Counted from the first letter of the stretch, positions 1 through 9,936 are shown. The stretch is DNA of 64,000 nucleotides from Methylobacterium sp. Leaf118 (GCF_920984675.1 NZ_CAKLBV010000012.1:34311-98310), one strand, 5' to 3'. Translations and numbers: made by a program. The notes: a model not told the origin generated them from the sequence alone.

Positions 1-1187
1 AGAAGCGGAAAGAGAGCCAGATCCCGTTTCCCTACAATATCCGCACGGCGCTGATCACGTGGCGCACCGCCTTCTTCACCCAAGGCCGCTTCGAGCCTGA
101 TCCGAACGTCAGCGCCGAGGTCAACCGCGGCGCCTATCTGGTCGAGGGTCTGGGCCATTGCGGGATGTGCCACAACGAGCGCAAGCTCGTCGGCAACACC
201 AGCCTCGCCGGCAAGCTCGGCGGCGGCGTCATCGACGGCTGGTACGCCCCCAACATCACCCCCGACGGGCACCAGGGGATCGGCGCGTGGTCCGATGCGG
301 AGGTCGTGACTTATCTCAAGACCGGCACGGCGCCGGGCAGTCGTCCCGGCGTCGCCGCGGGCCCGATGCGCCAGACCATCGAGGAATCGCTGTCCAAGAT
401 GACCGACGCCGATCTGAAGGCGATGGTCGCCTACCTGCGCACGGTGCCGGCCAAGCAGACCTACAAGGAGAAGGATCTCCAGGCCTTCAACCAGCCCGGC
501 GCGCCGGGCGCGGACGTCTACCTGACCTATTGCTCCTCTTGCCACCGGCCGGACGGCAAGGGCGTCGAAGGCGCGATTCCCGCGCTCGCCGGCAACACCT
601 CCGTCCAGTCCGAAGGGCCGCAGACGGTGCTGCGGGTCATCTATGGCGGTCTCGCGGCCCAGAGCGGGTACGCGCCGATGCCGGCGATCGGCCAGGACAT
701 GACCGAGCAGCAGGTCAAGGATGTGACCGATTACGTGCGCAATGCCTGGGGCAACAAGGCGCCGGTGATGAATGCCGGCAGCGCCGTCTCCGAGGCCAAG
801 GCGGCGACGCAGACCATGCTGGCCGGCACCGCGCCCTGCGCTGAGATCGCCCAGGATTCCGTGCGCAAGGCGATCGACGACAACGGGGTGGTCGCCGAAC
901 TGAAGGGGCTGACCTCCAACGACTTCGTGCCGCGGCTCGCCGCCATCGTGCCGAAGGTGAAGGGCGCGGCGGCCGGTGCCAACGACGACGAGATCGTCAA
1001 CGGCCTCACCACCGCCTATTGCCGGGCAGCCCGCGACGAGCCCGGCGACGGCAAGCTGAGCTGGCCGGCCCGGATCGGCTCCTTCGCCAACATCGCCTAC
1101 AGCCAGATCAAGCATCCGGAGAAACAGGCGAGCGCCGTACCCGGCCAGCCCCCAGCCACCGGCGCGAGCCCGCCGAAGCAGCCCTGA
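1..1187 (+). CDS. Membrane-associated cytochrome c subunit, C-terminal part (5' end outside window)
   Basis: The reading frame is open from the left edge to a TGA at 1185. Two c-type heme motifs are visible: CGMCH (codons 159-173) and CSSCH (531-545). The segment just before the first visible heme resembles the linker between hemes one and two of triheme cytochrome subunits of membrane alcohol/sugar-acid dehydrogenases, so a first heme probably lies upstream of the window. In that family the subunit is exported and passes electrons from a periplasmic dehydrogenase to quinone. The roughly 100 residues after the second heme domain carry two more cysteines and a Pro/Ala-rich end but no CxxCH. 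The partner dehydrogenase is not visible, so the electron donor is unknown. The family call is firm; the triheme inference is moderate. Confidence 0.85.
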   Translation, partial: KRKESQIPFPYNIRTALITWRTAFFTQGRFEPDPNVSAEVNRGAYLVEGLGHCGMCHNERKLVGNTSLAGKLGGGVIDGWYAPNITPDGHQGIGAWSDAEVVTYLKTGTAPGSRPGVAAGPMRQTIEESLSKMTDADLKAMVAYLRTVPAKQTYKEKDLQAFNQPGAPGADVYLTYCSSCHRPDGKGVEGAIPALAGNTSVQSEGPQTVLRVIYGGLAAQSGYAPMPAIGQDMTEQQVKDVTDYVRNAWGNKAPVMNAGSAVSEAKAATQTMLAGTAPCAEIAQDSVRKAIDDNGVVAELKGLTSNDFVPRLAAIVPKVKGAAAGANDDEIVNGLTTAYCRAARDEPGDGKLSWPARIGSFANIAYSQIKHPEKQASAVPGQPPATGASPPKQP

Positions 1188-1367
1188 TCGCATAAGACCC
1201 GCACCGGACCGCCGGTGCGCCCTGCAACGAGGGCCAAGCCGGCGCGGGAACGCCGGCTTGGCCGAAACGTTCGGACCCTCGAACCGCCATCGCCCCCTCG
1301 GGCCTCTCTCGAGAGCCCGCGATGAGGCATGATGCGGGGACGTCAGCCCCGACGGGAGTTCGAGCGG

Positions 1368-2360
1368 ATGCAACTCGGGATGATCGGCCTCGGCCGAATG
1401 GGCGGCAACATCGTCCGCCGTCTTCTGCGCGACGGTCACACGGCCGTGGTGTTCGACCGCGATCCGGCGGCGGTTCAGGCGCTCGCGGCCGAAGGGGCGA
1501 CGGCCGCCGACAGCCTCGAAGACCTCGTCGCCAAGCTCGCTGCGCCACGGGCCGCCTGGGTGATGCTTCCGGCGGGCCACGTCACCGAGGAGACGGTGAA
1601 GGCGCTCGGCAGCCTGATGCAGGCGGATGACTGCATCATCGACGGCGGCAACTCCTTCTACCAAGACGACGTGCGCCGCGCGCAGGAACTCGATGCCAAG
1701 GGCATCCACTACGTCGATGTCGGCACTTCCGGCGGCGTGTGGGGGCTGGAACGCGGCTATTGCATGATGATCGGCGGCCACAAGGCGGTGGTCGACCGGC
1801 TCGATCCGATCTTCCGCACCCTGGCGCCGGGCCTCGGTGACATTCCCCGTACCCCGGGCCGCGACGGGCGCGATCCGCGCGCCGAGCAGGGCTACATCCA
1901 TGCCGGCCCGAGCGGCGCCGGGCATTTCGTCAAGATGATCCACAACGGCATCGAGTACGGCCTGATGCAGGCCTATGCCGAGGGCTTCGACATCCTGCGC
2001 CACGCCAATTCCCCGGAGGTGCCGGAGGCGCGGCGCTTCGAGCTCAATCTCGGCGACATCGCCGAGGTATGGCGCCGGGGCAGCGTCGTCTCCTCCTGGC
2101 TCCTCGACCTCACCGCCGCGGCGCTGGCGGGTGACGAGCGGCTCGAGGGCTTCTCCGGCTATGTCGAGGATTCGGGCGAGGGGCGCTGGACGATCAACGC
2201 GGCGATCGAGGAGGCCGTGCCGGCCACCGTGCTCTCGAGCGCGCTCTACCGCCGCTTCCGCTCCCGCGAGGACGACAGCTACGCCGACAAGCTGCTCTCG
2301 GCCATGCGCAAGGGCTTCGGCGGGCATCAGGAGCCGCCGCGCCGGGGACCCGCGTCGTGA
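1368..2360 (+). CDS. gnd: 6-phosphogluconate dehydrogenase, decarboxylating, short form
   Basis: Oxidative decarboxylation of 6-phosphogluconate to ribulose-5-phosphate in the cytosolic pentose-phosphate pathway. The protein is about 330 residues, matching the short (about 300-340 residue) Gnd class rather than the 470-residue class. The N-terminal dinucleotide motif GLGRMG is at residues 7-12, the substrate motif DGGNSFY begins near residue 92, and VKMIHNG with the likely catalytic lysine is at 188-194. The frame is open further upstream, but the ATG at 1368 is chosen because the nucleotide-binding strand begins directly after it and a GGGAG lies 5' of it. It overlaps the next gene (pgl) by four bases (GTGA), so the two are very probably co-translated. 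Confidence 0.93.
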   Translation: MQLGMIGLGRMGGNIVRRLLRDGHTAVVFDRDPAAVQALAAEGATAADSLEDLVAKLAAPRAAWVMLPAGHVTEETVKALGSLMQADDCIIDGGNSFYQDDVRRAQELDAKGIHYVDVGTSGGVWGLERGYCMMIGGHKAVVDRLDPIFRTLAPGLGDIPRTPGRDGRDPRAEQGYIHAGPSGAGHFVKMIHNGIEYGLMQAYAEGFDILRHANSPEVPEARRFELNLGDIAEVWRRGSVVSSWLLDLTAAALAGDERLEGFSGYVEDSGEGRWTINAAIEEAVPATVLSSALYRRFRSREDDSYADKLLSAMRKGFGGHQEPPRRGPAS

Positions 2361-3088
2361 TCCCCCTCCCGGCGAATGCCCGGCTGACGGCCGATGCCGA
2401 ATCGACCGCCCGCGCGGCGGCCGAGCACCTGATCGAGAGGGTCACCAGCGCCACGGGTGAGCGCGCGGCGGTCTGCCTGTCCGGCGGTACGACGCCGAAG
2501 CGGCTCTACGCGCTCCTCGCCTCGCCCGAATTCGTCGGACGGGTGCCGTGGGCGCGGGTCCACTGGTTCTTCGGCGACGACCGGGTGGTGCCGTGGGACG
2601 ATCCCCTCAGCAATGTCCGCATGGTGCGCGAGGCGTTCGGCCACGAGAGCCCCGTACCGTCGACCCACCTGCACTTCATCCCCTCGGACGAGGGCCCGGA
2701 GGCCGGCGCCCGCGCCTATGCGGCCACTCTCCAGGCCTTCTACGGGGCCGACACCCTCGACCCGGACCGGCCGCTCTTCGATCTGGTCCTGCTCGGGCTC
2801 GGCAGCGACGGCCACACCGCCTCACTCTTTCCCGGCAAGCCGGCGCTCGCCGAACGCGAGGCCTGGGCGGCCCCGGTGCCGGAGGCCGGGATGGCGCCGT
2901 TCGTACCCCGCATCACCTTGACCCTTCCGACCCTGACCTCGGCCCGCTCGGTGCTGGTCCTCGTCAACGGTGCGGGCAAGCAGGACCCGCTCCGGCGCCT
3001 CGCCGACGGCGAGGATCTGCCCGCCCGCCATGTCGCCAGCGCCCGCGGCGTGACCTGGCTCATCGATCGGGACGCCGCCGGGGCCTGA
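2357..3088 (+). CDS. pgl: 6-phosphogluconolactonase
   Basis: Hydrolyses 6-phosphogluconolactone to 6-phosphogluconate, the step before Gnd, so the gene pair covers two consecutive reactions. 243 residues, normal for the DevB/SOL family. Visible motifs are [10 protein letters not shown] near residue 42 (phosphate binding), the HWFFGDDR block near residue 70, and [14 protein letters not shown] near residue 149. The start is GTG inside the gnd stop (GTGA overlap). zwf, often the third member of this cluster, is not present on either side here. Confidence 0.93.
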   Translation: MIPLPANARLTADAESTARAAAEHLIERVTSATGERAAVCLSGGTTPKRLYALLASPEFVGRVPWARVHWFFGDDRVVPWDDPLSNVRMVREAFGHESPVPSTHLHFIPSDEGPEAGARAYAATLQAFYGADTLDPDRPLFDLVLLGLGSDGHTASLFPGKPALAEREAWAAPVPEAGMAPFVPRITLTLPTLTSARSVLVLVNGAGKQDPLRRLADGEDLPARHVASARGVTWLIDRDAAGA

Positions 3089-3179
3089 TCCCCGGCCAAC
3101 GCTTCCGAATCGGTGCAAAGCCGAAACACCGCCCGCCGGATTCGGATCGGGGTCACAGTTTCGCCGCACAGCTTGCCGG

Positions 3180-3767
3180 ATGGTTAACCCGTGGTCCGAC
3201 GGTGACGGGGGGATGGGCGCCGTGGCGGGAAATGAGTTCGTGGTCGTGCGGGATCGGTGGTCGCTCGGACGCCGCCCGGCTGTTCGCTTGACCAGCCGGC
3301 GGGTCCTGCCCGGCCCGTTGAAATCCCTCCCCCGACACCGGCCGTTCTCGACGCGGGTGACGGGGCTCGCTTTGACCGGCCTTTCCCTGGTGGCTGCCCT
3401 CGCCCTCGTTCCGCAGCTTCGGGTTGCCGCCCCCGAGCCGGCTCCAGTCGTTGAGGCCGCGCCTGCCGCTTCCGTGCGCGAGGCCGCCCCGCCGCCGCGC
3501 GTCGTCGGGGCCCCGACGGCCCCGGCCGAGACGGCACCTGCCGCCGCGGTTCCGGTTCCGCCGGTGGCCGCGAACCTCGCGCCCGCGGCTCCCGCGCGGC
3601 CCGCACCGGCGCCAGCGCTCGATCTCGGTGCCCTGCCCGTGCTGGAACTCGACGCCGCCGCCTTCGAGGCGCCGGCCCCCGTCGAGCTCCCGCGCGATCC
3701 GGCCCCGCGCGGGAATGGTGGCGCGCACGCCCGGACCACGGGAGCGCGTCTGGCGGCCCAGCCCTGA
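3180..3767 (+). CDS. Hypothetical Ala/Pro-rich single-pass membrane protein
   Basis: No recognised family. About 195 residues: a basic N-terminal region, one hydrophobic segment near residues 62-80, then about 110 residues dominated by Ala, Pro and Val, the composition of a periplasmic or wall-spanning linker. Short blocks such as LDLGALPVLELD interrupt the low-complexity tail. The start is uncertain: ATG at 3180 opens the frame, and another ATG at 3213 directly follows a run of G. It stands alone between pgl and the DUF1194 gene. Low-complexity sequence in GC-rich DNA can mimic coding, so the call is modest. Confidence 0.5.
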   Translation: MVNPWSDGDGGMGAVAGNEFVVVRDRWSLGRRPAVRLTSRRVLPGPLKSLPRHRPFSTRVTGLALTGLSLVAALALVPQLRVAAPEPAPVVEAAPAASVREAAPPPRVVGAPTAPAETAPAAAVPVPPVAANLAPAAPARPAPAPALDLGALPVLELDAAAFEAPAPVELPRDPAPRGNGGAHARTTGARLAAQP

Positions 3768-3832
3768 GGCGGCGGCCTACGACTTGAGTCCCGGTGGTCC
3801 GACCTGAGTCCCTCGGCTACTCTCGTGCCGGA

Positions 3833-4687
3833 ATGGCGGGGGAGACGGCTGTGGCGTGCGCCGGGGATGTGACGGGCCGCGCGGCGCGGCGGGGATGGCG
3901 TCTGCGCGCCCTCGCGTGCCTCGCTCTCCTCCTGCCGATCCCCGGGGCCTCGGCGCAGGAGCGTGTCGCCACCGCCCTCGTCGTCGCCGTCGACATGTCC
4001 GGCTCCGTCGACGACGCGCGCTACCGTCTCCAGATGGAGGGCATCGCCGAGGCGCTGGAGGATCCCACCGTGCGCGCCGCGATCCAGTCCGATCCCGCGG
4101 GGATCGCCTTCGCGCTCGTCACCTGGGCCGACACCGCCCGCCTCGCGGTGGCGTGGCGCCGCATCCGCTCGAAGGCCGATGCGGACGCCGCCGCCGCATC
4201 GGTGCGGGCGGTGCCGCGGCATGCCGGTGAGTTCACCTGCCTCGGGCGGATGCTGCGCATGGTCGCCGCCTCGGTCCTGCCGGCTCTGCCCGTCGCCGCG
4301 GACCGCGTGGTGGTCGACGTGTCGGGTGACGGCATCGATAACTGCGCCGACGTGGACGCGATCCATGCCGAGCGCGACGGGCTCCTGTCCGCGGGCACCA
4401 CCCTCAACGGATTGCCGATCCTCGTGCCCGGCGAGAACGACGTGGTCGGCGTCGGCGCCTACCGCGCCCCCGGCTACGGCTTGCGCGCGCTGCCGCCCCA
4501 GAGCGACCGCGACCGCACGACCCTGGAGGCGTGGTACCGCGCCCATGTCGTCGGCGGGCCCGGCGCCTTCCTCCTCACCGCCCGCGGCTACGGTGACTTC
4601 GCCCGAGCCCTGCGGCAGAAATTCGTGATGGAGATCAGCGGACTCGCCCCGACTGGAGCCGGGCGCGGCAGCGTGGCGCGGCGGTGA
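3833..4687 (+). CDS. DUF1194 family exported von Willebrand A-like protein
   Basis: Conserved alphaproteobacterial family of unknown function with a vWA fold. After a basic start there is a hydrophobic signal segment ending in an ASAQE cleavage context, then the vWA beta-1 strand with a MIDAS-type DMSGSVD motif. A second conserved block is VVVDVSGDGIDNC. The MIDAS motif predicts binding of a divalent metal and a protein ligand in the periplasm. About 284 residues from the ATG at 3833; an in-frame GTG at 3851 is an alternative. It has no operon partner that suggests the ligand. Confidence 0.82.
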   Translation: MAGETAVACAGDVTGRAARRGWRLRALACLALLLPIPGASAQERVATALVVAVDMSGSVDDARYRLQMEGIAEALEDPTVRAAIQSDPAGIAFALVTWADTARLAVAWRRIRSKADADAAAASVRAVPRHAGEFTCLGRMLRMVAASVLPALPVAADRVVVDVSGDGIDNCADVDAIHAERDGLLSAGTTLNGLPILVPGENDVVGVGAYRAPGYGLRALPPQSDRDRTTLEAWYRAHVVGGPGAFLLTARGYGDFARALRQKFVMEISGLAPTGAGRGSVARR

Positions 4688-4765
4688 GGAGGAAGGCGCC
4701 GGAGCGGCCCCCGTTGCGGCGTGCCCCCGTTTCCGCGTGGAGCGAGGCGTCCCCGCCCGGCCCCG

Positions 4766-5863
4766 TCAGGCGAAGTGCTTCGAGAGCTTCAGCCCCTGCG
4801 CCTGGTAATTCGAGCCGGCCCCTGCCCCGTAGAGGGTCTCGGGTCGCTCCAGCATCCGCTCGTAGACGAGACGGCCGACGATCTGGCCGTCCTCCAGCAG
4901 GAACGGCACGTCGCGGGAGCGCACCTCCAGCACCGCCCGGGCGCCCGTGCCGCCCGCCTCGCCGAGGCCGAACCCCGGATCGAAGAAGCCGGCATAATGG
5001 ACGCGGAACTCGCCCACCAGCGGATCGAACGGCACCATCTCGGCGGCGAAGTCGGCGGGCACCCGCACGGCCTCCTTGGAGGCCAGGATGTAGAACTGGC
5101 CCGGATCGAGGATCAGCGTGCGGCTCGCATCGGACCGCAGGGGCTCCCAGAAATCGGCGGTGCGGTGGGCCCCGGGGCTGTCGACGTCGATGAGCGCGGT
5201 GTACCGCTTGGCCCGGTAGCCGATCAGACCGCCGAAGCCCGAGAGGTCGACCGAGACGGCCACGCCCCCCTGCAGGGACGGGGCAGGCACGTCCACCAGG
5301 GGATCGCGGGCATGCAGGGCGGCGAGGGCGTCGAGCGTCAGGCGCGGCTCGCCCTGGCGGAAGCGGATCTGCGACAGCCGCGAGCCCGTCCGCACCCGCA
5401 CCGGGAAGGTGCGCGGCGAGATCTCCGCATAGAGCGGCCCCCGATAGCCGGGCCCGATCTGGTCGAAGGCGCTGGCGCGGTCGGTGATCACGCGGGTGAA
5501 CACGTCGATGCGGCCGGTGGAGGATTTCGGGTTGGCGCCGGCGCTGAGCCCCTCGGGAAGCGCCAGGCTCTCCTGCAACTCGGCGATGTAGACGCAGCCC
5601 GTCTCCAGGACGGCGCCGTCCCGCAGGTCGATCTCGTGGAGCGACAGCGCCTCGATGCAGGCCGCCACCGGGCGGTTGCTGCCCGGCAGGAAGCTGGTGC
5701 GCACCCGGTAGGCACGGTCGCCGAGCCTCAGGTCGAGGCTCGCGGGCTGGATCTGGTCGGCCGCGTAGGGGCGCGCCGGCAGGATCGCGCCCTGCGCGGT
5801 CAGCGCGGCGATGCCCTGCGCGGCCAGAATGCCGCCGTCCCGAACCTCCGCACCGCCGCTCAT
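4766..5863 (-). CDS. dcd: 2'-deoxycytidine 5'-triphosphate deaminase (long form)
   Basis: dCTP deaminases convert dCTP to dUTP, feeding dTMP synthesis. This is the roughly 365-residue two-domain form found in alphaproteobacteria, about twice the length of the classical enzyme. Family features are the QPASLDLRLGDRAYRVR block near the N-terminus, the NPKSSTGR motif, and a second trimer-fold half ending near YQAQGLKLSKHF. The frame continues upstream, but the ATG at 5863 is supported by its ATGA overlap with the stop of the upstream membrane-protein gene, giving translational coupling. A missed key residue cannot be excluded without alignment. Confidence 0.88.
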   Translation of the reverse strand: MSGGAEVRDGGILAAQGIAALTAQGAILPARPYAADQIQPASLDLRLGDRAYRVRTSFLPGSNRPVAACIEALSLHEIDLRDGAVLETGCVYIAELQESLALPEGLSAGANPKSSTGRIDVFTRVITDRASAFDQIGPGYRGPLYAEISPRTFPVRVRTGSRLSQIRFRQGEPRLTLDALAALHARDPLVDVPAPSLQGGVAVSVDLSGFGGLIGYRAKRYTALIDVDSPGAHRTADFWEPLRSDASRTLILDPGQFYILASKEAVRVPADFAAEMVPFDPLVGEFRVHYAGFFDPGFGLGEAGGTGARAVLEVRSRDVPFLLEDGQIVGRLVYERMLERPETLYGAGAGSNYQAQGLKLSKHFA

Positions 5864-6309
5864 CGTCCCCTCCCCCGGCCGGCCGCCTTGTCCTCGGCCT
5901 CCTGGCGCTCCGCCGCCTCGAAGGCGATCACCGTCCGGACCAGGGACAGGCGCGCGCAGGCACCCATGGCGACGAGGCCGGCGAGCGCGCTGGCGAGCAG
6001 CGGAAACAGGTCCGGCCGCAGCCACGCGCCGGCCGCGACCCCCATGCCGCCGAGCCAGACGGCGTTGCCGAGGAGGAGCAGCGGCGAGGCCACGCCCCGG
6101 AAATCCGCTGGTGCGCCCGGCCGCGGGTCCCGGCTCGCCTGCATGGCCCGGACCACCCGCCGCGCGGCGGCGTCGAACAGCAGCGCAGCGGCGACGGCCA
6201 CGAAAGCCCATGCGTTCCGGGCCGGATCCCACCACGCGAACGGCATCAGCGGCGCCAGCGCCAGCACCGGGCCGAGAAGGGCGCGCAGCGCGTCCGGGAG
6301 CGGCGGCAT
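5860..6309 (-). CDS. Small integral membrane protein, unknown function
   Basis: About 149 residues from the ATG at 6309, which is preferred because the upstream part of the open frame is basic and unstructured. Three to four hydrophobic segments can be read (around residues 10-26, 32-46, 72-92 and 95-115), followed by a short charged C-terminal tail. It overlaps dcd by four bases (ATGA), so the pair is probably one transcript. No family recognised; the coupling to dcd may be positional rather than functional. Confidence 0.6.
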   Translation of the reverse strand: MPPLPDALRALLGPVLALAPLMPFAWWDPARNAWAFVAVAAALLFDAAARRVVRAMQASRDPRPGAPADFRGVASPLLLLGNAVWLGGMGVAAGAWLRPDLFPLLASALAGLVAMGACARLSLVRTVIAFEAAERQEAEDKAAGRGRGR

Positions 6310-6494
6310 GAGGGCGGCAGGCCCCGGGTTCGAGGCCTTCGGCGAAGCGTTCGGCACGGTTTCTCCGGCAGGTCTCCGGCCCGTCGCCGACGGTAGGACG
6401 CCACGATTGACGGGGTATGAGGCGCCACGTACCACGACGTGACGCAGAAGTCGCGTCGCGGCCTGCGCGTCGTCCACGGAGACGTTTTTACGCG

Positions 6495-6887
6495 ATGTAC
6501 AAGGCCGAGACGCGCGGCATCACGGTGACGGTGGAGCCCCGCTTCGTCGAGGAGGAATCCTCGCCGGGCGAGAGCCGCTATTTCTTCGCCTACACCGTCG
6601 AGATCGTGAACAACGGCAGCGAGCAGGTGCAGCTGCGCTCGCGCCACTGGCGCATCATCGACGGGCGCGGCGCCTGCCAGGAGGTGCGCGGCGCGGGCGT
6701 CGTCGGCAAGCAGCCGGTGCTCGAGCCCGGCCAGTCCTTCAGCTACACCAGCGGCTGCCCGCTCACCACGCCGGACGGGCTGATGGCCGGCAGCTACACC
6801 ATGGCGACGATGGGCGGCGAGAGCTTCGAGGCGGAGATCCCGGCCTTCTCCCTCGACTCGCCGCATGTCCGCCGCGTCGTCCATTAG
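6495..6887 (+). CDS. apaG: ApaG/Co2+-Mg2+ efflux protein family (DUF525)
   Basis: 130 residues, the normal ApaG length, all one fibronectin-III-like beta domain. Recognisable blocks are [21 protein letters not shown] and [20 protein letters not shown], the last being the glycine-rich phosphate-binding-like loop of the family. The ATG at 6495 gives the canonical [13 protein letters not shown] N-terminus; the longer open frame upstream is arginine-rich and unlikely to be translated. The role of ApaG is poorly defined (mutants in enterics affect Co2+ resistance and Ap4A levels). argE starts one base after its stop. Confidence 0.9.
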   Translation: MYKAETRGITVTVEPRFVEEESSPGESRYFFAYTVEIVNNGSEQVQLRSRHWRIIDGRGACQEVRGAGVVGKQPVLEPGQSFSYTSGCPLTTPDGLMAGSYTMATMGGESFEAEIPAFSLDSPHVRRVVH

Positions 6888-6888
6888 G

Positions 6889-8058
6889 ATGGCGGGCGAC
6901 GGTTCCCGTTTGAGCCCGCTCGATCTCCTGGCGCGGCTCGTCGCCTTCGACACCGAGAGTTCGAATTCCAACATCGCGCTCATCGATGACGTGGCCGGCT
7001 ATCTCGACGGCTGGGGCGTGCCCTATATCCGGGTGCCGAACCGGCAGGGCGACAAGCAGGCGCTGTTCGCGACCCTCGGGCCGCCGGCCGATGGCGGCGT
7101 CGTGCTCTCGGGCCATACCGATGTCGTGCCGGTGACGGGCCAGGCCTGGACGACCGATCCGTTCCGGCTCCGCGTCGCCGACGGGAAGGCCTATGGCCGG
7201 GGCGCGGTCGACATGAAGGGGTTCGACGCCCTGGCGCTCGCCCTCGTGCCGGAGGCGCTGGCCGCCGACCTCAAGCGGCCGATCCACATCCTCCTGTCCT
7301 ACGACGAGGAGACGACCTGCCTCGGCGTCGCCGACACGATCGCCCGGTTCGGCGCCGACCTGCCGCGGCCCGGCGCCGTCATCGTCGGCGAACCGACGGA
7401 GATGCAGGTGGCGGATGCCCACAAGAGCATCGTGACCTACCACACCACCGTGCACGGCCACGAGGCGCATTCGGCCAAGCCCATGCTCGGGGCCAACGCC
7501 GTGATGGCGGCGGCCGACCTGATCGCCGAACTCAACCGCATCGCCGACGCGATGGTGACCCGCGGCGACGCCTCCGGCCGGTTCGATCCGCCCAACACCA
7601 CCGTCCATGTCGGCACGATCCAGGGCGGCACGGCGCGCAACATCCTGCCGAAGCTCTGCGCCTTCCACTGGGAGTTCCGCGGCCTACCCGATCTCGACAT
7701 GGCCGAGGTGCCGAAGCTGTTCGCCGCCGCCAGCGAGCGGGTGACCCGCGAGCGGCTGAACCGCTACGGCGATTTCGGGCGCATCGAGACGGTGGAGGAG
7801 GTGGCGGTGCCGGGCCTCGCGCCCGATCCCGGATCCGAGGCCGAGCGGCTCGCCCTGCGGCTCGCCGGGCGCAACGCGACCATCACCGTGCCCTACGCCA
7901 CCGAGGCCGGCCGCTTCCAGGGCGCCGGCATCCCGACCGTCGTGTGCGGGCCGGGCTCGATCGATCAGGCCCACCAGCCCGACGAGTTCATCACCCTGGA
8001 CCAGCTCGAGAAGGGCGCGGCCTTCATGCGCCGGCTGGTGGCGGCCTGTGCCGCCTGA
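6889..8058 (+). CDS. argE: Acetylornithine deacetylase
   Basis: M20 metallopeptidase-family enzyme releasing ornithine from N-acetylornithine in arginine biosynthesis. 389 residues. Dinuclear zinc ligands and catalytic residues are visible: SGHTDVVP (H76, D78), GRGAVDMKGF (bridging D108), SYDEETT (E140/E141) and a GEPTEMQ block. The dimerisation domain includes HGHEAHS and GGTARNILP. ArgE is preferred over DapE because of the SYDEETTCLG and HKS-type blocks; both belong to M20. The ATG at 6889 follows the apaG stop by one base; an earlier ATG at 6865 would overlap apaG. Confidence 0.88.
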   Translation: MAGDGSRLSPLDLLARLVAFDTESSNSNIALIDDVAGYLDGWGVPYIRVPNRQGDKQALFATLGPPADGGVVLSGHTDVVPVTGQAWTTDPFRLRVADGKAYGRGAVDMKGFDALALALVPEALAADLKRPIHILLSYDEETTCLGVADTIARFGADLPRPGAVIVGEPTEMQVADAHKSIVTYHTTVHGHEAHSAKPMLGANAVMAAADLIAELNRIADAMVTRGDASGRFDPPNTTVHVGTIQGGTARNILPKLCAFHWEFRGLPDLDMAEVPKLFAAASERVTRERLNRYGDFGRIETVEEVAVPGLAPDPGSEAERLALRLAGRNATITVPYATEAGRFQGAGIPTVVCGPGSIDQAHQPDEFITLDQLEKGAAFMRRLVAACAA

Positions 8059-8067
8059 CCCCAACCG

Positions 8068-8982
8068 ATGATCGTCCGCCCCCGGCCCAACCTCCTCACC
8101 ATCCTGTTCGCCCTTCGCGGCTCGATCCTGCCGAAGGTCGCCCCCAAGGTGATCACGATCTCGGCGCTTGCCTGCCTCGTGGTCGCGGTCGAGCAGCGTC
8201 ACGCCGTGTGGTTTCCGGTGACGGCGGGGATCGGACCCTTCACCCTGGTCGGCCTCGCCTTGTCGATCTTCCTGAGCTTCCGCAACGGCGCCTGCTACGA
8301 CCGCTGGTGGGAGGCGCGCCGGGCCTGGGGCACCCTGATCGTCGAGATGCGGGCGCTGGCCCGGCTGCTGCCGGCCCTGCTGCCGGAGGACGAGGCCCTG
8401 GCCCGCCGCGCCCTGCGCCGCACGGTCGGCTTCGCCCATGCCCTGCATGCGCGGCTGCGGGGGCTCGACGAGACCCAGGCCGCCCTCGCCTGGCTGCCAC
8501 CGGAGGAGGCCGACGCCCTGGCGGAGCGCCCGAGCGCCGCCGACGCGGCGCTGGCCGGCCTGACCCGGGATCTCGCGGGCGCCCTGCGCGCGGGACGGAT
8601 CGGCGAGGTCACCTTCGCGACGCTGGAGCAGAAGGTCGCAAGCCTCTCGGCGATCCAGGCGACCTGCGAACGGATCCACGGCACGCCGCTGCCCTTCGCC
8701 TACACGCTGCTCCTCTACCGCACCGCCTGGCTCTACTGCCTGCTCCTGCCGTTCGGACTCGCCGGCTCCCTCGGCTGGTCGACGCCGGTGGTCGCCGCCC
8801 TGGTCGCCTACGCCTTCTTCGGCCTCGACGCCCTGGGCGACGAACTGGAAGAGCCCTTCGGCACCGACGCCAACGACCTGCCCCTCGACACGCTCCTGCA
8901 CGCCGCCGCGACACCGGCCCTCGACGCCCTGGGCGAGACGCGGCTCGAAGCGCCGAAGCCGGAGCGCTTCATGCTCCGCTGA
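8068..8982 (+). CDS. Bestrophin family (UPF0187) anion-channel-like membrane protein
   Basis: 304 residues. The N-terminal block with RPRPNLLTILFALRGSIL, the segment FLSFRNGACYDRWWEARRAWG and the C-terminal EPFGTDANDLPLD are hallmark bestrophin sequences; the last corresponds to the acidic cluster that binds calcium in eukaryotic members. Four hydrophobic helices are visible. Bacterial homologues studied so far form pentameric ion channels. It starts ten bases after argE and runs convergent to the formate/nitrite-type transporter gene. Confidence 0.9.
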   Translation: MIVRPRPNLLTILFALRGSILPKVAPKVITISALACLVVAVEQRHAVWFPVTAGIGPFTLVGLALSIFLSFRNGACYDRWWEARRAWGTLIVEMRALARLLPALLPEDEALARRALRRTVGFAHALHARLRGLDETQAALAWLPPEEADALAERPSAADAALAGLTRDLAGALRAGRIGEVTFATLEQKVASLSAIQATCERIHGTPLPFAYTLLLYRTAWLYCLLLPFGLAGSLGWSTPVVAALVAYAFFGLDALGDELEEPFGTDANDLPLDTLLHAAATPALDALGETRLEAPKPERFMLR

Positions 8983-8988
8983 GGCCCG

Positions 8989-9843
8989 TCACGCCCCGCC
9001 GCGGCTATGCCCCTCCATGTCGGGGGCGACCTGCCCGAAATTCAGCACCGAGACGAGGGTGACGCCGCCGAGCACGTTCCCGAGCAGCGTCGGCACGAAG
9101 AAGCCGGTGAGGTAGGTGCCGAAGCCGATCTCGCCGATGGCGACGAGATAATAGGCGTCGACCGAGCCGGCGACGATGTGGGCGAGGCCGCACATCGAGA
9201 CGAGCGATGTCATCAGCAGAATGATGAACGGCGCCGCCGAGCCCGAGGCCGGCAGGATCCACACCATCAGGGCGATCAGCCAGCCCGCGAACACCGCCTT
9301 GATGACGGTGGTCCAAAACGGGTCCTCGATGGTGTGATGGCTGATCTCGGCGAAGGCCGCGCGGACCTCCGGCTTGAACGCGTCGGTATGCGCCAGCACC
9401 GAGGCGATCACGATGGTGGCGAGGATGTTGCCGACGAGCACGATGCCCCACAGCCGCGCCACCTTGATCAGGGAGGCCATGGTCCGCTCGGTCAGGAGCG
9501 GCAGGATCGGCGTCACGGTGTTCTCGGTGAAGAGCTGCTGGCGCCCCAGCACGACGATGAGGAACCCGATCGAGTAGCCCATGCTCATGACGAGGTCGGC
9601 CCAGGGCTCGTGCGGCAGGTGTCCCTTCAGCACGCCCGGCACGATGAGCGAGAACCCCATGGTCAGGCCGGCCGCGAAGGCGGAGAGCGAGAGGGCGAGC
9701 GTCGTGCGCTGCAACTCGTCCTCGCCCTCCCGGCGGATGATCTCGTGCAGGACGAGGGCATCGGGGCGATGGCCCTTGGCGACCTCCCGGTCGTCCTCCT
9801 CGCGCTTGGCGTCCCCTTGGCTGCGGTGTTCCTGCTCGGACAT
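8989..9843 (-). CDS. Formate/nitrite transporter family protein (YfdC-like)
   Basis: 284 residues from the ATG at 9843: a hydrophilic, charged N-terminal extension of about 45 residues, then six hydrophobic helices. FNT-family features are the first-helix FAAGLTMGFSLI block, the LGRQQLFTENTVTP segment and the last helices with LTGFFVPTLLGNVLGG. The long polar N-terminus and the ENTVTP block place it nearer the YfdC branch than FocA or NirC. FNT proteins are pentameric channels for small monocarboxylates or nitrite; the substrate here is unknown. Confidence 0.88.
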   Translation of the reverse strand: MSEQEHRSQGDAKREEDDREVAKGHRPDALVLHEIIRREGEDELQRTTLALSLSAFAAGLTMGFSLIVPGVLKGHLPHEPWADLVMSMGYSIGFLIVVLGRQQLFTENTVTPILPLLTERTMASLIKVARLWGIVLVGNILATIVIASVLAHTDAFKPEVRAAFAEISHHTIEDPFWTTVIKAVFAGWLIALMVWILPASGSAAPFIILLMTSLVSMCGLAHIVAGSVDAYYLVAIGEIGFGTYLTGFFVPTLLGNVLGGVTLVSVLNFGQVAPDMEGHSRGGA

Positions 9844-9936
9844 GGGCCCTCGCGCGATGGACGGCCGTGGCTTGGCCGTTCCCGAAGTCCATCCCAACGT
9901 GCAGGATCGCTCTCGTGCTCCCGGTTGTGGGGAATT